Part shown: piece by piece, positions 36,127 to 44,806 of the stretch
Numbering within the stretch: position 1 is the first letter of the stretch
Layout: every line of letters starts with the position of its first letter
From: SZUA-36 sp963753105
GTDB lineage: Bacteria; Pseudomonadota; Gammaproteobacteria; Xanthomonadales; SZUA-36
Length of the DNA: 64,000 bases
Direction: 5' to 3'
Assembly (NCBI GenBank): GCA_963753105.1
Contig: CAVWBD010000003.1
Span: 372,001-436,000, forward strand
The notes under the pieces: generated by a model
Told to the model about the DNA's origin: nothing
The model's database searches: none
The model's input: only the letters and a program-made list of their open reading frames with translations
Made by a program: the position numbers and the translations under genes

Positions 36127-37302
36127 TTAGATTATATCTTTAACTGTTGTCTCCAGCACCGCCAGCATTTGCTGCAGTGGCTGACCTGACTGGTAGAAAT
36201 GTGGCGACAGACGAACCGCATTCCCACGTACCGCACTGGTGATCTGCGCGCGTTTCAACGCCTGGTGCACATCAAGCAACTCATGGCCTGGCAAGCGGAA
36301 ACTGACGATCCCTGAAACCCGGCCCGGATCATACGGCCGCAGCAGTTCAACACCACCGATATCCATCAGCGCCTGCGTCAAAACACGGGAATTATCCGCC
36401 ACCCGGGTTTCGACTTCCGCCATGCCTACGTCCTGCAAAAGCTCAACCGAGGCATGCATGGCCACCTGGCCAAGCATGTTGGGGCTGCCCGCCTCGAACC
36501 GCACCGCTGATTCACTCGGTAGCCAATCCTCACGATCAAAGCGCAGCGACTCGTCCACCATGTGCCAGCCATGCTGCTGCAACTGCAATTCAGCGCGGGC
36601 GCTTTGTGAGCAATAGAACACGGCAATACCTTCGGGTGCGAGCAGCCACTTGTGACCATCGGCAGCGAGGAAATCAATACCACAGGCCTGCACGTCCACC
36701 TGCTGGGCACCGAGTTGTTGAATCGCGTCCACAAAGAAAAACACGCTGTTTGTCTTGCAGGCGGAACCAAGCAGCTCCAGCTTCAGCCTGAGGCCATCCG
36801 TCCACTGCACAGCACTGACCGACAGCAGGCGTGTATTGGCATCCATACGGTCGAGCAAGGCCTTTTCGGGCTCAGGGGTACTCCGTATATCCACCTCGCG
36901 TAATTCCACCCCGTATCGCTCCAGGGCCAACCAGGGCAGGCGGTTTGACGGGAATTCACCCCGTGGGATCACGACATTGTCACCACGGCGCCACTCCAGG
37001 CCATTGGCCACGGTACAGATGCCCTCGGTGGTGTTTTTAAGCAATGCGATGTCATCTGCTGACGCTGCATTGACCATGCCGGCCAGCATGTCTCTTAACT
37101 GCGCCTCGCGCTTCAGCCACCGGCCGTAACTTACTGCTGCTACCTCGGCATTTTCCTGGGCAAAAGCCTGCACGGCCCGCGCCGCGCATCGCGGCCAGGG
37201 GCCCATTGCTGCGTGGTTCGCGTAATGGCCGTGTTGCAGGATTGTGAATTCAGCCAACAGGTCCCGCGTTACTTCATTCCGTTCTGTGGTACTGGTAGTC
37301 AT
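36127..37302 (-). CDS. Class V aminotransferase (cysteine desulfurase-like)
   Basis: This 391-residue PLP enzyme belongs to the class V fold, near isopenicillin-N epimerase and SufS-like proteins. The PLP lysine lies in FLAADGHKWLLAPEGIAVF. FFVDAIQQLGAQQVDV and ALLKNTTEGICTVANGL are typical. I place the start at the ATG at 37302. No Cys-loop typical of true desulfurases is evident, so the substrate is unknown. It is divergent from dinB, with only 20 bases between the two start codons. Confidence 0.82.
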   Translation of the reverse strand: MTTSTTERNEVTRDLLAEFTILQHGHYANHAAMGPWPRCAARAVQAFAQENAEVAAVSYGRWLKREAQLRDMLAGMVNAASADDIALLKNTTEGICTVANGLEWRRGDNVVIPRGEFPSNRLPWLALERYGVELREVDIRSTPEPEKALLDRMDANTRLLSVSAVQWTDGLRLKLELLGSACKTNSVFFFVDAIQQLGAQQVDVQACGIDFLAADGHKWLLAPEGIAVFYCSQSARAELQLQQHGWHMVDESLRFDREDWLPSESAVRFEAGSPNMLGQVAMHASVELLQDVGMAEVETRVADNSRVLTQALMDIGGVELLRPYDPGRVSGIVSFRLPGHELLDVHQALKRAQITSAVRGNAVRLSPHFYQSGQPLQQMLAVLETTVKDII

Positions 37303-37322
37303 GCCGATATAATGACTGCACT

Positions 37323-38536
37323 GTGACCCCCACCGCAACACCACAAGAGAATGCAAGCCGTGAACGCGCCATCATCCACGTCGACATGGATGCCTTCTTC
37401 GCCTCCGTTGAGCAACTCGATGAACCCGCTTACCGCGGCCAGCCCCTGGTTGTCGGTGGCGCCGGTCCGCGTGGTGTGGTTGCTGCAGCGAGCTACGAAG
37501 TGCGCAAGTACGGTGTCTTTTCCGCCATGCCCATGTCACGCGCACGCCGCCTGTGCCCGCAGGCGATCATCCGGCCGGTCAGGATGGCCCGTTACCGGGA
37601 GATATCTGCGCAGGTCTTCAGCGTTTTCAACGAAGTTACACCTGAGATCGAGGGCCTGTCGCTGGACGAGGCCTTTCTCGACGTGACCGCCAGCCTGGCC
37701 CTGCTGGGCGACATCGAGACCATCGGTTCGTACTTGCAGGCCGCAATACTGGAACGCACCGGTCTGCATGCCTCGGTGGGCATGGCGCATAACAAGTTCC
37801 TGGCCAAGCTTGCATCGGACCTGGCGAAACCCAGGGGTTTTGTACATGTGCCGCATGACAACGTACATACCTTCCTCGATCCCATGCCGGTCAACAACAT
37901 CTGGGGTCTCGGCAAGCGGACCCTGCCAAAGATACGCAAGCTCGGCATCCTGACCATCGGCCAGTTGCGCCGGGCCGATCCGGATGTTTTGCGCACGGTG
38001 CTCGGCAATCGCACCGTACACTTCCAGGCGCTGGCCAGGGGCGAGGATGAACGGGAAGTGCTGCCCAGGCGGCCGGACAAATCCCTCAGCCGGGAGGAAA
38101 CCTTTGACCAGGATATCCGAGTACCCAGGCAGCTGTTTGCGGTATTGCAACGCCAGGTCGATTCCGTAACCGGACGCTTGCGCGCGCAGGCGTCTGCTGG
38201 CGCGCACGGTGCAGATCAAGGTTCGTGACCATAAATTCAAAACCATCACCCGCGCACGCAGCCTGGCAGCGCCAACCGCCAGCAGGGAAGTGGTGTTCAA
38301 GCAGGCCCGCGCATTGCTGCTCACCTGGCTGCAGGACCACCACAACACACCAGTGCGCTTGCTGGGAGTTGGTTTAACGGGTTTGGAAACCGGGTCAAAG
38401 CGGCGCTGGTATCGACACCCCGGCGCAAAAAGCACTGGACAGGACCCTGGACGAAATCAAGCAGCGTTATGGTGAGGACAAGGCCGTACACGCATTGGAA
38501 CTGCCACACCGTACACGGCAGCGCAACAAGCCCTGA
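37323..38536 (+). CDS. dinB: DNA polymerase IV (two frame breaks)
   Basis: DinB is a Y-family translesion polymerase. It starts with GTG at 37323. Catalytic motifs are HVDMDAFFASVEQL and GLSLDEAFLDVT. The helix-hairpin region VNNIWGLGKRTLPKIRKLG follows. Two single-base breaks are seen. Near 38189, GCGCAGGCGTCT should be GCGCAGCGTCT (RAQRLLARTVQIKVRDH). The second is near 38395-38408 (GLETGSK joins to GIDTPAQKALDRTLDEIKQ). The repaired protein is about 403 residues and ends at 38536. No LexA box is seen upstream. Confidence 0.9.
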
Positions 38537-38548
38537 TGATCGACGGGA

Positions 38549-40210
38549 TTAAGCTTCCCGCAACTCCCTGCGCAATATTTTTCCAACGTTGGACTTTGGC
38601 AGGTCTTCGCGGAATTCGATGTAACGCGGGCGCTTGTAACCGGTCAGGTTTTCCTTGCAGAAGTCCTTCAATTCGTCTTTTGTCAGCGTTGGGTCCTTCT
38701 TGACCACGAACAGGCTGACGACCTCGCCGGATTTCTCATCCGGGACACCGATTGCGGCCACTTCCAGCACCTTGGGATGCTGGGCCACGACATCCTCGAT
38801 CTCGTTTGGATACACGTTGAAACCCGAGACCAGGATCATGTCTTTCTTGCGGTCCACGATTTTGAAATAACCCGCTTCGTTCATCAAGGCAATATCACCC
38901 GTGTGCAGCCAGCCGTCTGCATCCAGCACCTCGGCGGTGGCTTCAGGACGGCGCCAGTAACCCTTGGTCACTTGCGGTCCGCGAATACACAACTCACCGA
39001 CTTCGCCGACGGGCAAAAACCGGCCCTCCGGATCCTTGATGGCGCCTTCGGTCGAGGAAATGGGCAGGCCGATAAAGCCATTGTAATCGGCAAGATTGAT
39101 GGGATTGATACAAGCTGCCGGCGATGTTTCCGTCAGGCCGTATGCCTCAAGCAAGGTTACACCCGTTACCCGTTTCCAGTGCTCGGCCACCGCTTTTTGC
39201 AAGGCCATGCCGCCGGCCAGGGTTAATTTGAGGTTGCTGAAATCCAGGTCCGCAAAACCATCTGTGTGCAACAGGGCATTGAACAGCGTGTTGACCCCGG
39301 TTATCGCCGTAAACTGATGACGGCCCAGTTCCTTGACGAAAGCCGGCATATTGCGCGGATCAGTCACCAGGATATTGGTGCCGCCGAGGTAGAGGAAAAC
39401 CAGGCAATTCGCCGTCAGGGCAAAGATATGGTAGAGCGGCAGTGCCGTGATAATGATCTCTTCATCCGTGTCCAGGTTTGCCAGCCAGGCCCGCGCCTGT
39501 AAAAGGTTTGCAATGATATTGCGGTGCGTCAGCATGGCGCCCTTGGCCACACCCGTGGTGCCACCAGTGTATTGCAAAAATGCGACATCTTCGGTGGCAA
39601 TGTTGACCGGGCGCAGTGGCAGTTTGACGCCCTTTTCCAGCATATCCTTGAAGCGGATGGAGCCAGGCAGTTTCCAGGCCGGGACTTTTTTCTTGACGTA
39701 GCGCAATACAAAGTTGACCAGCATCGATTTCGGGAAGTCGAGCAGACCACCCACGGAGGTCGTGATGACGTGCTCCAGCGGCACCTCGTCACGTACTTTC
39801 TCCAGCACCGAGGCAAAGTTTTCCACCACCACGATGGCCTTGGCGCCCGAATCCAGCAACTGGTGACGCAATTCACGTGCGGTGTACATCGGGTTGGTAT
39901 TGACCACGATCAATCCGGCGCGCAATGCACCAAACAGCGCGACCGGGTATTGCAGCAGGTTAGGCATCATCAAGGCGATACGATCACCCTGTTGCAAGCC
40001 CATGTCCTGCAGGCTTGCAGCAAAATTTCTGGTCAGATATTCGAGTTCGGTAAAACTCAGTTCAGCGCCCATGTTGTGATAAGCCACGCGATCGCTGTAT
40101 TTTTCACAACTCTCCTCGAATACATCAACGAGCGAATGGTAAGCGTCGAGGTCGATATGTGCCGGCACGCCCGGCGCATAACTGTTTAGCCATGGTTTTT
40201 CTATCATCAT
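38549..40210 (-). CDS. fadD: Long-chain acyl-CoA synthetase (FadD)
   Basis: FadD activates long-chain fatty acids to acyl-CoA with ATP. The 553-residue AMP-binding enzyme shows the P-loop-like motif LQYTGGTTGVAKGAMLTHRN and the LLEAYGLTETSPAACINP block. The fatty-acid signature region follows (DGWLHTGDIALMNEAGYFKIVDRKKDMI), then the catalytic Lys in LPKSNVGKILRRELRE. It is a stand-alone gene, convergent with dinB. With fadE, fadI-fadJ and the crotonase gene it completes a beta-oxidation route. Confidence 0.95.
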   Translation of the reverse strand: MMIEKPWLNSYAPGVPAHIDLDAYHSLVDVFEESCEKYSDRVAYHNMGAELSFTELEYLTRNFAASLQDMGLQQGDRIALMMPNLLQYPVALFGALRAGLIVVNTNPMYTARELRHQLLDSGAKAIVVVENFASVLEKVRDEVPLEHVITTSVGGLLDFPKSMLVNFVLRYVKKKVPAWKLPGSIRFKDMLEKGVKLPLRPVNIATEDVAFLQYTGGTTGVAKGAMLTHRNIIANLLQARAWLANLDTDEEIIITALPLYHIFALTANCLVFLYLGGTNILVTDPRNMPAFVKELGRHQFTAITGVNTLFNALLHTDGFADLDFSNLKLTLAGGMALQKAVAEHWKRVTGVTLLEAYGLTETSPAACINPINLADYNGFIGLPISSTEGAIKDPEGRFLPVGEVGELCIRGPQVTKGYWRRPEATAEVLDADGWLHTGDIALMNEAGYFKIVDRKKDMILVSGFNVYPNEIEDVVAQHPKVLEVAAIGVPDEKSGEVVSLFVVKKDPTLTKDELKDFCKENLTGYKRPRYIEFREDLPKSNVGKILRRELREA

Positions 40211-40376
40211 AGGGGCCTCTTTGAAGTGATCACTAAAGTCACGATGTCATTTTTTTTTCTGCCCTTTATTTTTGCATGATAAATGACTGCGCGCAGTTGT
40301 TTTTGCAGTTTTTGTTTGCTGAGCTGATGGGCTGTGTTTATTATCAGGCAAGGAGAGCTAACCAGGGCAACGCCGG

Positions 40377-42299
40377 ATGGGTGAACATAATATCGAAGAA
40401 TTTGCTGACGAGACCGCTCGCCAGGCGTTCATGAAATCCTTGCTCGATGAGGTGCGGGCGCTGGATTTGATGCTCGAAAAGGGTATGGTCGAAAGCGGTG
40501 TCAGCCGCATCGGCGCGGAACAGGAGATGTTCCTCGTCAACCAGGCACGGCAACCGGCCTTGACCGCACTGGATGTGCTTAAACAACTCGATGACGACCG
40601 CTTCACACACGAGCTGGGTCTGTTCAATATCGAGGCCAATCTGTCCGTGCAGCAATTTCACTCCGACTGCCTGAGCCGAATGGAAACCGAGGCACAGGAA
40701 GTGTACAAAAAGGCCCGGGTGGCCGCGCAAGCCTGCAACAGTGAGATCGTGCTGGTGGGCATCCTGCCTACCATTACGCAAAAGGACCTCAGCCTCGAGT
40801 CCATGGTCCCGACCCCGCGCTATTACGCGCTAAACGACGCCGTTATGGCCCTGCGCGGCAATGACCTGCAATTCACCATCAATGGCATCGACCAGTTGAC
40901 GGTCAAGCACGATAACCTGATGCTGGAAGCCTGCAATACGAGCTTCCAGGTGCACTTCCAGGTTGGCCCGGATGATTTTGCACGTCTCTACAACATTGCG
41001 CAGACCGTCACCGGTCCACTGCTCGCAGCGGCGGTCAACTCGCCCATACTGCTGGGTAAACGTCTCTGGCACGAGACACGTATTTCGGTTTTCGAATACT
41101 CGGTGGATGCGCGTTCCGAGGCCCACCAGACCCGTGGCTTGAAGCCCCGGGTGCATTTTGGCGACCACTGGGTCAACGACTGCGTGACCGAGATCTTCAA
41201 GGAGGATATCGCCCGCTTCCGGGTCATTTTGACCACCGAGACGGAGGACGACCCGCTGGCCATGGTTGCGCAGGGCATCGCACCGCAACTCAAGGCCCTG
41301 TGCCTGCATAACGGAACCGTGTACCGCTGGAACCGGGCCTGTTACGGCGTGCACAACGGTATCCCGCACCTGCGCATCGAAAACCGTGTCATCCCGTCCG
41401 GTCCAACCGTCATTGACGAGATCGCCAACCTGGCATTCTTCGTCGGTATGATGGCCGGCATGGCAGATAAGTATCCGGACGTACGCGATGTGATCACCTT
41501 CGCCGACGTCAAGGCCAACTTCATGGCTGCAGCCCGCGACGGCATCCGCGCGCAGATGAACTGGTTTGGTGATACGCATATGCCCGCCCGGGAGCTGATC
41601 CTCAATGAATTGCTGCCGCTGGCGGAGCACGGCCTGAACAAGTACGAGCTCAACCAGGAAGATATCGGCCGTTACCTCGGTATCATCCGTGACCGCGTGG
41701 CCACACGACGCAACGGGGCTCGCTGGGCATTGGAATCCCTGGCCGCCATGAAAGATCGTGGTACCCATGACCTGCGTCTGCGTTGCCTGGTCAGCAATAT
41801 GATCGACCAGCAATCCACGGGGCGCCCGATTTCGGACTGGGGCCTGGCAGAGTTCAGTGAATACGAGGACTGGCGCGACAGTTACATGACCGTATCCCAG
41901 TTCATGGCGACCGACCTGTTCACCGTGCGGCCCGATGATATCGTGGACTTTGCCGCGACCCTGATGGACTGGCGGCATATCCGCCACATCCCCGTCGAGG
42001 GTGACGATGGCGAACTGGTCGGGCTGTTGTCACACCGGGCGCTGTTGCGTCTTGTCGCGACCGGCCGGGTCGGCGGCGAGCACAAGGTCACGGTACGCGA
42101 AGTCATGACCCGCAACCCGGTCACGGTGAACTCCGACGCCACCACCGTCGAGGCCATCCGCCTGATGCGCCGCGCACAGGTTGCCTGCCTGCCGGTGGTG
42201 GATGACGGCAAGCTGATCGGCCTGGTGACCGAACACGACCTGATCGTGGTCGCGAGCCATTTGCTGGAGCGTTATCTCGACGAAGACAAAGACAGTTGA
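40377..42299 (+). CDS. GCS2-type carboxylate-amine ligase fused to a CBS-domain pair
   Basis: The first 480 or so residues resemble glutamate-cysteine ligase family 2 (carboxylate-amine ligases). They include SRIGAEQEMFLVN, ELGLFNIEANLSVQQF, LMLEACNTSFQVHFQV and HLRIENRVIPSGPTVIDEIAN. The last 130 residues form two CBS domains, which bind adenine nucleotides: MTVSQFMATDLFTVRPDDIV with HIPVEGDDGELVGLLSHRALL, then VREVMTRNPVTVNSDATTVE with CLPVVDDGKLIGLVTEHDLI. This suggests energy-sensing control of a peptide-bond-forming enzyme. The substrate is unknown. A lipoprotein gene follows with an overlapping start. Confidence 0.85.
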   Translation: MGEHNIEEFADETARQAFMKSLLDEVRALDLMLEKGMVESGVSRIGAEQEMFLVNQARQPALTALDVLKQLDDDRFTHELGLFNIEANLSVQQFHSDCLSRMETEAQEVYKKARVAAQACNSEIVLVGILPTITQKDLSLESMVPTPRYYALNDAVMALRGNDLQFTINGIDQLTVKHDNLMLEACNTSFQVHFQVGPDDFARLYNIAQTVTGPLLAAAVNSPILLGKRLWHETRISVFEYSVDARSEAHQTRGLKPRVHFGDHWVNDCVTEIFKEDIARFRVILTTETEDDPLAMVAQGIAPQLKALCLHNGTVYRWNRACYGVHNGIPHLRIENRVIPSGPTVIDEIANLAFFVGMMAGMADKYPDVRDVITFADVKANFMAAARDGIRAQMNWFGDTHMPARELILNELLPLAEHGLNKYELNQEDIGRYLGIIRDRVATRRNGARWALESLAAMKDRGTHDLRLRCLVSNMIDQQSTGRPISDWGLAEFSEYEDWRDSYMTVSQFMATDLFTVRPDDIVDFAATLMDWRHIRHIPVEGDDGELVGLLSHRALLRLVATGRVGGEHKVTVREVMTRNPVTVNSDATTVEAIRLMRRAQVACLPVVDDGKLIGLVTEHDLIVVASHLLERYLDEDKDS

Positions 42300-42763
42300 T
42301 GAAACCAATTCTCGCGACCGTATTGACCAGCCTGTTGCTGGTTTCATGCGGTGACAAGCTCACTGTTGAACAACAGGTAATAGCCACCTTGCGGAACATG
42401 GAAGTTGCTGCAGAGTCCGGTGAGCATTTCGAATTCATGACCTACGTAGCCGATACTTTTGCAGGACAGTCAGGCAGTATGGACAGACGTGCGTTTCATC
42501 GCTTCATGATTTTCCAGATGAACCAGCACCGCCGTCTGCAGGCGCAGTTTTTCCCCATTCATGTGCGGGAAACCGGTGAAGGCCAGGCTACGGCAAATTT
42601 TAACTTGCTGGTCACCGGTGGTGGCGGCATGTTGCCGGAAAGCGGCCGGGTATTCGCAGTTGTAACCGACTGGTACCGCGATGGCGGTGATTGGCAACTG
42701 ACCAGGGCCGACTGGGAGCCAATTCAGCTGCCCGATATTCCGGCCGTGATCGAGATCGAATAG
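42299..42763 (+). CDS. Uncharacterised lipoprotein
   Basis: This 154-residue protein starts at the ATG at 42299, sharing one base with the stop of the ligase-CBS gene, so it is translationally coupled to it. The signal peptide ends in LLLVSC. The mature part contains EQQVIATLRNMEVAAESGEHF, RFHRFMIFQ-like helix and TDWYRDGGDWQLTRADWEP. The arrangement resembles small nuclear-transport-factor-2-like folds, but this is only a guess. No function is recognised. Confidence 0.75.
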   Translation: MKPILATVLTSLLLVSCGDKLTVEQQVIATLRNMEVAAESGEHFEFMTYVADTFAGQSGSMDRRAFHRFMIFQMNQHRRLQAQFFPIHVRETGEGQATANFNLLVTGGGGMLPESGRVFAVVTDWYRDGGDWQLTRADWEPIQLPDIPAVIEIE

Positions 42764-42775
42764 GGGAGCGCTGCT

Positions 42776-43207
42776 TTACTGGTAGGTTCTCCCCTGGTGC
42801 TTTAACCAGCCCGATACGTGCCTGCCTTGTGGGTCGTGGTGGGTCCAGTGAATCACACCACCCTTGGCGTTCCACTCGTACTCGCCAAAAAACTCGACGG
42901 TATCCCCCGGCCTTGGCGAAGCTATCCTGGGGGCAAGATCAATATTGTGCGCCACGAGTACAGTTTGCTCTGGCCCCACCTTCAGGATAAAACGCTGGTG
43001 ACGACTGCCGTCGTTATCGTCTGAAAGAACTTTCAGAACCTCTCCTTCACCCCTGACCTGAATATCACTCTGTTGGTTTTCGTATGCCTGCGCCAAAGCA
43101 GAACCGGCATTTGAGCCCGGAGAACCGGGTTGCTCGCCCAACCCCAGGTAGTCCCAAGCATACAAGGCAAAGATGACGATGATGATGATTGCGGCAATTT
43201 TTTTCAT
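42776..43207 (-). CDS. DUF3465 family protein
   Basis: This 143-residue protein has a strong N-terminal hydrophobic segment (KKIAAIIIIVIFALYAWDYL), either a signal peptide or anchor. A DUF3465-type domain follows: GEGEVLKVLSDDNDGSRHQRF, LVAHNIDLAPRI, and GEYEWNAKGGVIHWTHHDPQ. DUF3465 proteins have no known role. The start at 43207 overlaps the stop of the crotonase gene, so the two are likely co-transcribed. It converges with the lipoprotein gene, with a gap of 12 bases. Confidence 0.85.
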   Translation of the reverse strand: MKKIAAIIIIVIFALYAWDYLGLGEQPGSPGSNAGSALAQAYENQQSDIQVRGEGEVLKVLSDDNDGSRHQRFILKVGPEQTVLVAHNIDLAPRIASPRPGDTVEFFGEYEWNAKGGVIHWTHHDPQGRHVSGWLKHQGRTYQ

Positions 43208-44013
43208 CACCACTTCCTGCGCGGTAGGTAAGGGGTTTCCTGATCGGGTTTTAGCTGTCTTTTAAGCGCGCGGGTGCGGTTCCTGCCAAGCAGCATTCTG
43301 ACCTGGTACCAGGTCTCCCTGGCCAGCATCCGTCGCTCTGATTTGAACCAGTTACCCTGGTACAGCTTTTTGACTGCCGCAACCGCATCGGGTGAACGCC
43401 CGGAGATTGCTGCAACAAGATGCATGGCTTCCTGCAACGGGTCGTCACTCACCGCACTGATCAACCCGCAATTCAGGGCATCCTGGGCGCTGAGGGTTTC
43501 AGCCGTCATGACCAATTTCAGGGCAGTATCTTTCGAAACGATTTCCCGCAACGCGAGGTTGCCACCCATGTCCGGGATCAGGCCCCATTTGCCTTCCATG
43601 ATTGATAAGGACGCATCAGGCGTGGCGATACGGAAATCGGCACCCAGCGCGATCTGCAGGCCTCCACCCCAGCATCTGCCGTGAATGGCCATGATGACCG
43701 GCACTGGAATCTTCCGCCAATTGGTGGACACGCGCTGCGCCTTATTGGAGTTTCCGGGCAGCCATTTGGACATCAGCGAGAGGGCGGCCGCTTTTGAATT
43801 CATCATGGACTTGACGTCCAGGCCGCTACAGAAATCCTCGCCCGCACCCTGAACGATGACGGCACGGATGGTACGATCTTTCCTTAATTGCCGGGAGATT
43901 TTGTCGATGGCCGTGAACATGGCCATGTCCAGCGCGTTTCGCTTGTGCGGGCGGTTCAGCGTGACATACGCGATGTCATTTTCGATGTTCAGCGTGACGC
44001 GTCGTTCAGGCAT
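43207..44013 (-). CDS. Enoyl-CoA hydratase/isomerase family protein
   Basis: This 268-residue crotonase-fold protein shows VTLNRPHKRNALDMAMF, the oxyanion-hole regions EDFCSGLDVKSMM and GRCWGGGLQIALGADFRIA, and SIMEGKWGLIPDMGGNLAL. One acidic residue expected in true hydratases appears replaced in this last segment, so isomerase or other activity is possible. It lies between the TetR gene and DUF3465 on the same strand and may be part of a TetR-controlled unit. Confidence 0.88.
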   Translation of the reverse strand: MPERRVTLNIENDIAYVTLNRPHKRNALDMAMFTAIDKISRQLRKDRTIRAVIVQGAGEDFCSGLDVKSMMNSKAAALSLMSKWLPGNSNKAQRVSTNWRKIPVPVIMAIHGRCWGGGLQIALGADFRIATPDASLSIMEGKWGLIPDMGGNLALREIVSKDTALKLVMTAETLSAQDALNCGLISAVSDDPLQEAMHLVAAISGRSPDAVAAVKKLYQGNWFKSERRMLARETWYQVRMLLGRNRTRALKRQLKPDQETPYLPRRKW

Positions 44014-44025
44014 CAGCAGTGCACC

Positions 44026-44631
44026 TCAGGCATCGGTTGCGTAATAACCCAGAAACATATCCAGGGCCGATTCAATGACTTGCTTTCTCTGCGTCTCTTC
44101 CTGCACGTGCTCCAGGCCGTACAGATAAGGCCATGAAGTGAAGGCTTCGAGCAGAGCCATAAAGTGTCTCCCCGCCCACACCGGATTTGCGACCTCCAGC
44201 TTACCGTCCTCGGCAGCTGCACTGATCCATCCGACCAGGCCGATGCTTTCCTTTTCCAGATTTTCCAGAATGGGGCGCGTGAGTTCAGGTGCGGCAAGTG
44301 CCTCCGCAGTCAACATCTTGAACAGGCGCAGGAAACGCTCCGAGCAAAACAACTCCATCTGGCGCGTGGCGATGGTTTCCAATTGCTTCCTCAATGGCGT
44401 ACCGGTTTCATATGGATACTCCGATACACGCTGGAAGATATTGCACATATCCTGGGCCACGGCTTTGAACAGCGCTTCCTTGCTATCGAAGTGGTTGTAG
44501 ACGGTGCGCTTGGATACCCCGGCAACCTCGGCGATCCGGTCCATGCTGGTCGCGGCAAAACCACTATCCCGGAACTCATCCTTGGCGGCCTGGATAATAT
44601 CTGCACGTTTTATTTCGGTTAATTTCTTCAC
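44026..44631 (-). CDS. TetR-family transcriptional regulator
   Basis: This 201-residue regulator has an N-terminal helix-turn-helix typical of TetR proteins (RADIIQAAKDEFRDSGFAAT; MDRIAEVAGVSKRTVYNHF; DSKEALFKAVAQ). A C-terminal ligand domain follows. It is divergent from an efflux adaptor gene, and an inverted repeat lies between them. By family precedent it represses the efflux pair and itself until a ligand binds. The ligand is unknown. Confidence 0.92.
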   Translation of the reverse strand: MKKLTEIKRADIIQAAKDEFRDSGFAATSMDRIAEVAGVSKRTVYNHFDSKEALFKAVAQDMCNIFQRVSEYPYETGTPLRKQLETIATRQMELFCSERFLRLFKMLTAEALAAPELTRPILENLEKESIGLVGWISAAAEDGKLEVANPVWAGRHFMALLEAFTSWPYLYGLEHVQEETQRKQVIESALDMFLGYYATDA

Positions 44632-44692
44632 GATTGTGTCGCTATTTTCAATGGTCCTGAGTTGACCTGAATCAATTAAATTACACCGAGCA

Positions 44693-44721
44693 GTTTACAT
44701 TTTAAAATTACAAATGTAAAC
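44693..44721. promoter_or_regulatory. Palindromic operator between tetR and the RND efflux genes
   Basis: GTTTACATTT (44693-44702) and AAATGTAAAC (44712-44721) are perfect inverted arms around a nine-base AT-rich centre. A further half-like ACTTTACATCC lies at about 44733. The site sits 62 bases upstream of the tetR start and 86 bases upstream of the efflux adaptor start, a typical place for a TetR operator controlling both genes. Confidence 0.75.
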
Positions 44722-44806
44722 TATCCGGTGTACTTTACATCCATGGTTACCTGGCCCGATATATCCTCGCCAGTCGTAACCGGCAGACCAATTCGGATTG
44801 ATACAG

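Noticed and set aside
37300..37325. LexA box controlling dinB
   Set aside because: No CTGT-N8-ACAG pattern is visible near the dinB start.
40830..41987. Long antisense open frame inside the ligase-CBS gene
   Set aside because: It mirrors the codon bias of a well-supported plus-strand gene and resembles no protein family.
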